Shown: in pieces, positions 59,839-64,000 of the stretch
How the letters are laid out: each line of letters begins with the position of its first letter
Position numbering within the stretch: the stretch's first letter is position 1
DNA from: Peptococcaceae bacterium BICA1-7
GTDB lineage: Bacteria > Bacillota > Desulfotomaculia > Desulfotomaculales > Desulfocucumaceae
Direction: 5' to 3'
DNA length: 64,000 nt
Assembly: GCA_000802095.1 (NCBI GenBank)
Contig: JUEB01000033.1
Span: 62,001 to 126,000 of the forward strand
Notes under the pieces: generated by a model
Told to the model about the DNA's origin: nothing
What the model saw: the letters and a program-made list of their open reading frames with translations, nothing else
Databases searched by the model: none
Translations under genes and position numbers: made by a program

Positions 59839-61329
59839 TTACTTCAGCATTTTACCCATGTTTTTCTGGTCTGATTCCAAATCATTCAATAGAACCACCA
59901 GGGTGCCTGCATAGACCCCATCATCATCGTATACCGGGGAAATCTCACACGACAGCCCATACAGTGTTAAACCCAGCCTTTTAACAGTTCCCGACCCTAT
60001 ATTTTCATAAATAAATTCGGCCAGACGGGGATCAACAACGTCAATGCTGGTGCCTTTCTCCAGGTTCCCCAGATAACACTTGGCCATTAAATTGGCCGCC
60101 GAGATTTCGTGGTTTTTGTCCACATAGACAACGCCTTCGGGAATTATGTCCACAAGTTTATTCAGTACTATTCTAAAGTTTTTCTCTTCTTTTATATCAA
60201 CCCTGATTACGGTTAACGATCCCAGCCTTTTTCCTTTTTTTATTATGGGAGAGTGAATGGCCTCCAGAAATTTATCAGGCATTTTAAGTGTAAACATGAT
60301 TGCTTTTTCCTTTTCATCATGGATATCTTCCAAATGCCCCAATATTTCCTTCAGCCTTATATTAACAAGAGTGCTTTTTCTTTGAGCAAAAATTTCATTG
60401 GCGGTATTATTGGCAAATACAATTCTACCCGAGTTGTTGGTTATTATAACTCCCTCATTTACCTGATTAAGAATAGCGAAGTCTATATTCTCGAAGTATG
60501 TCTTGACGCTGTTGACCCCCCACAATTCCACCAGCAGCTGATAGAGGCAGCAATAGAGGGCAAACACCAGAAACAATATGGTTATTGTCCTGAATTGTTC
60601 AAAATTATTTTCTTTAAAGAAAAAATACATCCGCCAGGCAGGCTCTCCTATATCGCTGTGTATCACATTGTATTGCTGGGATTCACTATAAAATTCTTTA
60701 TGGTCCCGGGCGAATCTGTTCAGTTGATCACTGTCAAAAGGCCATACTACCGGGTTGTCCTCTGCGTCAAGAACAGCTATTTTATAATCTCTGTTGGCGA
60801 ATTCATGGATCATCTCTCTCTGGTACTGGTCCACACTGAAATCAATTCCCAGCCATACTGTATTGTTGGTTAAAGGAATAACCGCACTGACAATATTTGT
60901 TTGCAGCACTGGATCAATATGAACCTGGGATATTGTAACTTCCCGGCTGTTTTCCCGGACTGATTTTATAACGATCTGGCGGATATGAGGGTTTTCCCTG
61001 CGCTCATTAAGGGATTTGACTGTTGTGCCGTCAGCATCAAGTAAATAAACGTTGGTAATCCTGTGGTCATAGTCTGAAATTGCTTTTACTGAAGCCTCAA
61101 ATTTGTGGTCCTGTGGTTCAAGGGATTTTACCGATTTTTCGGAAATAGATTTAATATCATTTAAAAGCAGTGTTGTTTTATTAATGGCCACCTGTTTTAT
61201 GTTATCTTCATAATTGACCAGTATATTTTTTAAAAAGCCAAATTCAACAATCCCCAGGACAATAATAATACTGAGGAAGAATACGCCTATAAAGATAGGA
61301 GTGTTTTTTAGTTCAGTGAAGAATTTCAT
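59839..61329 (-). CDS. Membrane PAS/Cache sensor without output domain
   Basis: 496 residues. Membrane helices near 12-30 and about 245-265 enclose an extracellular Cache-like region (ITNVYLLDADGTTVKSL, TIVSAVIPL-type strand, VWLGIDFSV). In the cytosol two PAS domains follow (ILNQVNEGVIITNNSGRIVFANNTANEIF; VDIIPEGVVYVDKNHEISAANLMAK). The chain ends after the second PAS; no kinase, GGDEF, MCP or HTH part is present. It is co-oriented with a histidine kinase and NarL-type regulator and separated from the regulator by 21 nt, so it may feed signal to that kinase as an accessory sensor. Confidence 0.78.
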   Translation of the reverse strand: MKFFTELKNTPIFIGVFFLSIIIVLGIVEFGFLKNILVNYEDNIKQVAINKTTLLLNDIKSISEKSVKSLEPQDHKFEASVKAISDYDHRITNVYLLDADGTTVKSLNERRENPHIRQIVIKSVRENSREVTISQVHIDPVLQTNIVSAVIPLTNNTVWLGIDFSVDQYQREMIHEFANRDYKIAVLDAEDNPVVWPFDSDQLNRFARDHKEFYSESQQYNVIHSDIGEPAWRMYFFFKENNFEQFRTITILFLVFALYCCLYQLLVELWGVNSVKTYFENIDFAILNQVNEGVIITNNSGRIVFANNTANEIFAQRKSTLVNIRLKEILGHLEDIHDEKEKAIMFTLKMPDKFLEAIHSPIIKKGKRLGSLTVIRVDIKEEKNFRIVLNKLVDIIPEGVVYVDKNHEISAANLMAKCYLGNLEKGTSIDVVDPRLAEFIYENIGSGTVKRLGLTLYGLSCEISPVYDDDGVYAGTLVVLLNDLESDQKNMGKMLK

Positions 61330-61350
61330 TTTTAAATAACTCTCCTGCGC

Positions 61351-61965
61351 CTACTTTATAAACCCCTTTTTCACCGCCAGGGTCAGTGCTTCTTCAACAG
61401 TGCTGACCTTTAGCTTGGAACAGATGCCGTTTAACCTTCTTCTGAACGTAGACAGGCTGATGAAAAGCTGGTCGGCCATTTCTTTCTGAGTTTTTCCCGA
61501 TGCCATTAGCTGGAGTATATTTATCTCAAAATCAGAAAATCCCGGTTCCGAAAGATTCAGCAACTTATCAGCCCCAAGCCCGGGGTATATATAGGAGCCT
61601 CCCCTGGAGGTCATCAGTATCGCGGACTTTATTTCCTCATAAAAGGCGTATTTGGGCACGAATCCGTTTACACCGCACTCCATTGCCTTTTTTATATACA
61701 CAACGTCATCGTAAGTAGTCAGGGCAACAAATTTTATACCGGGGTATTTATCCTTAAGCCTGGAGCATAATTCCAGCCCATCCCCATCGGGAAGCCCTAT
61801 ATCCAGGAGCACCACATCAATATCCTCATTTGCTTTCTGCAGAGCCTCACTGATGGAACCAGCCTCCTCTGCCACGGTCATGTTATCCTCTAGCTCTAAA
61901 AGTTTTTTCAATCCCTGACGGAAAACGTTGTGGTCCTCTACAAGCATTATTTTAATTATTTCCAT
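61351..61965 (-). CDS. Response regulator, NarL/LuxR family
   Basis: 204 residues. Receiver part: EDHN near residue 10, phosphoacceptor Asp in VVLLDIGLPDGDG (55), VALTTYDD, and the Lys in FVPKYAFYEE. C-terminal LuxR-type helix-turn-helix: FSDFEINILQLMASGKTQKEMADQLFISLSTFRRRLNGICSKL. ATG start with GGAGGAG seven bases upstream, touching the kinase stop (TAAATG). It should be phosphorylated by the kinase encoded directly upstream. Confidence 0.92.
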   Translation of the reverse strand: MEIIKIMLVEDHNVFRQGLKKLLELEDNMTVAEEAGSISEALQKANEDIDVVLLDIGLPDGDGLELCSRLKDKYPGIKFVALTTYDDVVYIKKAMECGVNGFVPKYAFYEEIKSAILMTSRGGSYIYPGLGADKLLNLSEPGFSDFEINILQLMASGKTQKEMADQLFISLSTFRRRLNGICSKLKVSTVEEALTLAVKKGFIK

Positions 61966-63561
61966 TTAGACTCCTCCCGTTGATACAGGTACGGTCAGCA
62001 CCACACGGAATCCAGAATCGCTTCTGGTGAATATTATATCTCCTCCAATGAGGTTGGCCCGTTCCTTCATTCCCCACAGCCCGTTGCCCATGGTAAACTC
62101 TCCTGTACTTCCCCCATTGTCAGTAATTTCTATCTTTAAAGTATCGTGTGAAACAGTAAAATCTATGTCAATCTCGGTGGCGCTGGAATGCTTCGTAACA
62201 TTTGTCAGCGCTTCCTGAATGATCCTGTAAACAATTATCTCATCCTTTTTCTTTACACTGAGGGACCTGTCCTGGTATAGAGCGTAAACCTTTATATTGT
62301 TTAGTCTTTCAAGAGTGGTTATATATGACTCCAGAGCGGAAATAAGCCCTACCCGATCAATAAGATAGGGATGGATATCGTTCATTATGGCTCTCATTTC
62401 TATGGCGGCGTTTTGGCAGTGTACCTGCAGCGCCTTCAAATTTACCGGCAGGTCGTCACGGCGACCGTTTTCATTCAGCTTTAGAACATAGTCCAGAGAA
62501 TGGATCAGGGTTGACATGTGCCTGCCGATCCAGTCGTGTATTTCTATAGATATTCTTTTTCTTTCGGTTTCAAGTGTATCCAGTAGAACATGCTTGTCCT
62601 TTTGGGCCCCGGCGTGTACCGCTATAACTATAACCCCGTATAATCTATTCATTATAAAGAATGGAATATAATCAGCCACCAGCTCTATTTTTTTCCCGGC
62701 GCTATTATATGTGACATGGTGATTCTTCAGTTCTTTTCCATTATCAATTACATCATAAATTGGCTGCAAGATATTACGGGTATGAGGAAAGGCTGAAGCT
62801 ACTTCACTTATATTGTGACTTATATGGGTATCAATGTTTATTGCCATAAGGTCAGAAAATTTGTTGTTGTAATCCATCATTTCCCCTCTGTAATCTGCAA
62901 TAACTACGGGGTTATTTGTTGACTTTAATATATTTTCCAGGTAATAGTTTTTTATTATTATCGGTTTGGTTACTTTGTATATCTGGAAAAGCAACAGGGA
63001 CAGCACAATTATTGAGGATATTTGCAAGAAAAGGTATTTGTTTTCCTTGTTTCTGGCTCCCTGAAGGAAATTTTCCTCATAACTTCTGTCTGCTCCATAA
63101 ATAGTGCCAGCCTTTAAAATCATATCGAAGGATAACTGATTTAGTGTTGATTCTACCTGTTCTAGATCAGTTCTTCCTGACAATAATGCCGGAATCAGCT
63201 CCTTCTCAACGAAGGAAATATAATACCTGCTGGTCTCTATAAGCTCCATGGTTTCCTGTTTCTTCGACGGGTCTATAGAGCTGAATAACTCCATTTGATG
63301 ATTGATTACATCTGAACCTAAATGTTTGAAATCACTGGCAATGTTTTGATCGCGGCTTGATATCAGCACTTTTACAGTGGAATTGAGATTAACAACATCC
63401 TTATATGCTTCTTCTGACATACTCCTTTGCTTCAAGTTTTTGCTAATTTCCTTGGATATGGTGAGAGTGGTGTAGGAGTCGTGTAGTATGACCAGTGATA
63501 TAAAAATTAAACAGAGAAATATTATGGTAAGTTTAACTATTTCATTTTTATACCTTCTCAT
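61966..63561 (-). CDS. Sensor histidine kinase, NarX/DegS type (HisKA_3)
   Basis: 531 residues. Membrane helices near 10-30 and 180-200 flank an extracellular four-helix-type sensor. Then a PAS domain (NILKSTNNPVVIADYRGEMMDYNNKFSDL), the HisKA_3 dimer part with the phosphorylated His in RKRISIEIHDWIGRHMSTLIHSLDYVL, and a short ATPase domain with the N box IIQEALTNVTKHSSAT and GNGLWGMKERANLIGG. First gene of a three-gene operon with a NarL-type regulator and a PAS sensor. The signal is unknown. Confidence 0.9.
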   Translation of the reverse strand: MRRYKNEIVKLTIIFLCLIFISLVILHDSYTTLTISKEISKNLKQRSMSEEAYKDVVNLNSTVKVLISSRDQNIASDFKHLGSDVINHQMELFSSIDPSKKQETMELIETSRYYISFVEKELIPALLSGRTDLEQVESTLNQLSFDMILKAGTIYGADRSYEENFLQGARNKENKYLFLQISSIIVLSLLLFQIYKVTKPIIIKNYYLENILKSTNNPVVIADYRGEMMDYNNKFSDLMAINIDTHISHNISEVASAFPHTRNILQPIYDVIDNGKELKNHHVTYNSAGKKIELVADYIPFFIMNRLYGVIVIAVHAGAQKDKHVLLDTLETERKRISIEIHDWIGRHMSTLIHSLDYVLKLNENGRRDDLPVNLKALQVHCQNAAIEMRAIMNDIHPYLIDRVGLISALESYITTLERLNNIKVYALYQDRSLSVKKKDEIIVYRIIQEALTNVTKHSSATEIDIDFTVSHDTLKIEITDNGGSTGEFTMGNGLWGMKERANLIGGDIIFTRSDSGFRVVLTVPVSTGGV

Positions 63562-63942
63562 AATACCACCCTAAGTAATATTTTTTAAGATACTATATTT
63601 TCGACGATAAAGTGCTTTTCCCTTTATTTTAGGAAATCATTAAGGTTTAGTGGGAATGATTGACAATGATTCAGCATCGAAAAGAATTCTGAAAAATGAA
63701 CCAAATGTGTCATAAACGTGATTTATAAAAATCATTGTAGTGATAGGTTATAGCCAAACAGTTGATAAAAAGAGCCACACTGACTCAACTATATTGATTG
63801 CTTATGTAATTGATAATATCATCTTATTATTGAAAAGCCCGAAAAAATACGCAATGTATTGAAAGGAGCGAAGAGATGGTAAAAAGTGTCTGACCGGTAA
63901 AACGAAAGTACCCGGCTATTGGAAGTTGGGGGGTTTTCGGAC
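63562..63942. other. AT-rich upstream region
   Basis: About 380 bp between the divergent kinase and the probable gene at the edge. No clear sigma-A pair. AAAGGAG near 63862 precedes a 5-codon frame (63876-63893), which may be chance or a leader peptide. Confidence 0.35.
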
Positions 63943-63944
63943 AT
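63886..63944 (+). promoter_or_regulatory. Predicted hairpin that pairs with the start region of the edge gene
   Basis: GTGTCTGA (63886-63893) can pair with TCGGACAT (63937-63944) using G-U pairs. Inside, CCGGTA (63894-63899) pairs with TACCCGG (63909-63915), with CGAAAG in the loop. The outer stem includes the first two bases of the ATG at 63943, so it could control translation. No known riboswitch consensus is matched. Confidence 0.35.
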
Positions 63945-64000
63945 GGCTTTGGGCTTAAGTCTTGAAAAGCCAATAAGTATATTGACACTGGAGGGGAAAT
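63943..64000 (+). CDS. Probable gene start, cut by the window edge
   Basis: ATG at 63943 with GGGGGG about nine bases upstream opens a frame (MALGLSLEKPISILTLEGK) that continues to the last base. Only 19 residues are visible, and no family can be named. Confidence 0.35.
   Translation, partial: MALGLSLEKPISILTLEGK

Noticed and set aside
63886-63944. Named riboswitch class (c-di-GMP, glycine, Moco, cobalamin) at the right edge
   Set aside because: The conserved core bases of these classes are not present; only generic pairing is seen.
1-64000. CRISPR array, insertion sequence, prophage, tRNA or rRNA
   Set aside because: I saw no regularly spaced repeats, transposase or phage genes, clover-leaf tRNA sequences or rRNA motifs on either strand.

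Overview
The window looks like chromosomal DNA of a strictly anaerobic, spore-forming Firmicute of the Clostridia, most like the Peptococcaceae/Desulfotomaculum-Pelotomaculum group. This is inferred from strong AGGAGG-type ribosome binding sites with many TTG/GTG starts, a membrane-bound group 4 [NiFe] hydrogenase operon, ADP-forming acyl-CoA synthetase, desulfoferrodoxin, a YabG (sporulation protease) domain, BlaI/BlaR1, and two-component systems of Gram-positive type. I see no tRNA, rRNA, CRISPR array, insertion sequence or phage gene.

Layout, left part (1-16.3 kb): two acyl-CoA synthetases (minus strand) behind a clear sigma-54 promoter, with a CBS-PAS-AAA+-Fis activator next to them that has its own sigma-54-like promoter; a GH25 lysozyme; a substrate-binding lipoprotein with a fused permease-ATPase; a small ferritin-like protein; an acetyl-CoA hydrolase/CoA-transferase; a secreted helical-repeat protein; the alpha and beta subunits of an ADP-forming acyl-CoA synthetase followed by a YbaK remnant; and a short MutS2. 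Much of this handles acyl-CoA and acetyl-CoA energy metabolism.

Middle (16.4-39.8 kb): a probable ~190-nt structured small RNA with its own promoter and terminator; a six-gene hydrogenase-4-like operon (hyfB-C-E-F-G-I order, with two gene fusions); a truncated YabG; a site-2 protease; a polysaccharide deacetylase/DUF4015 fusion; two radical-SAM proteins resembling the paired lipoyl synthase LipS1/LipS2 next to a dihydrolipoamide dehydrogenase that seems to start at AUA; a DUF4855-like protein; desulfoferrodoxin; a second NMT1/SsuA-type ABC transporter; several small or hypothetical genes; and a fragment of a copper-amine-oxidase-like domain.

Right part (40-64 kb): a soluble [FeFe]-hydrogenase-like sensor fused to a chemoreceptor signalling domain; an FAD-dependent oxidoreductase; a BlaI/BlaR1 pair with two visible operator dyads; a four-gene operon of one 1555-residue beta-helix protein and three multicopper-oxidase-like proteins, none with a signal peptide; MscS; an OmpR-type two-component system; and a NarL-type histidine kinase, regulator and PAS-sensor operon. 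At the right edge a probable gene starts inside a predicted hairpin and runs out of the window.

The most unusual item is the 46.4-55.3 kb operon. The copper ligands missing from one cupredoxin protein are partly present in another, which suggests a hetero-oligomeric oxidase assembled with a large beta-rich scaffold, perhaps on the spore surface. That role is inference.
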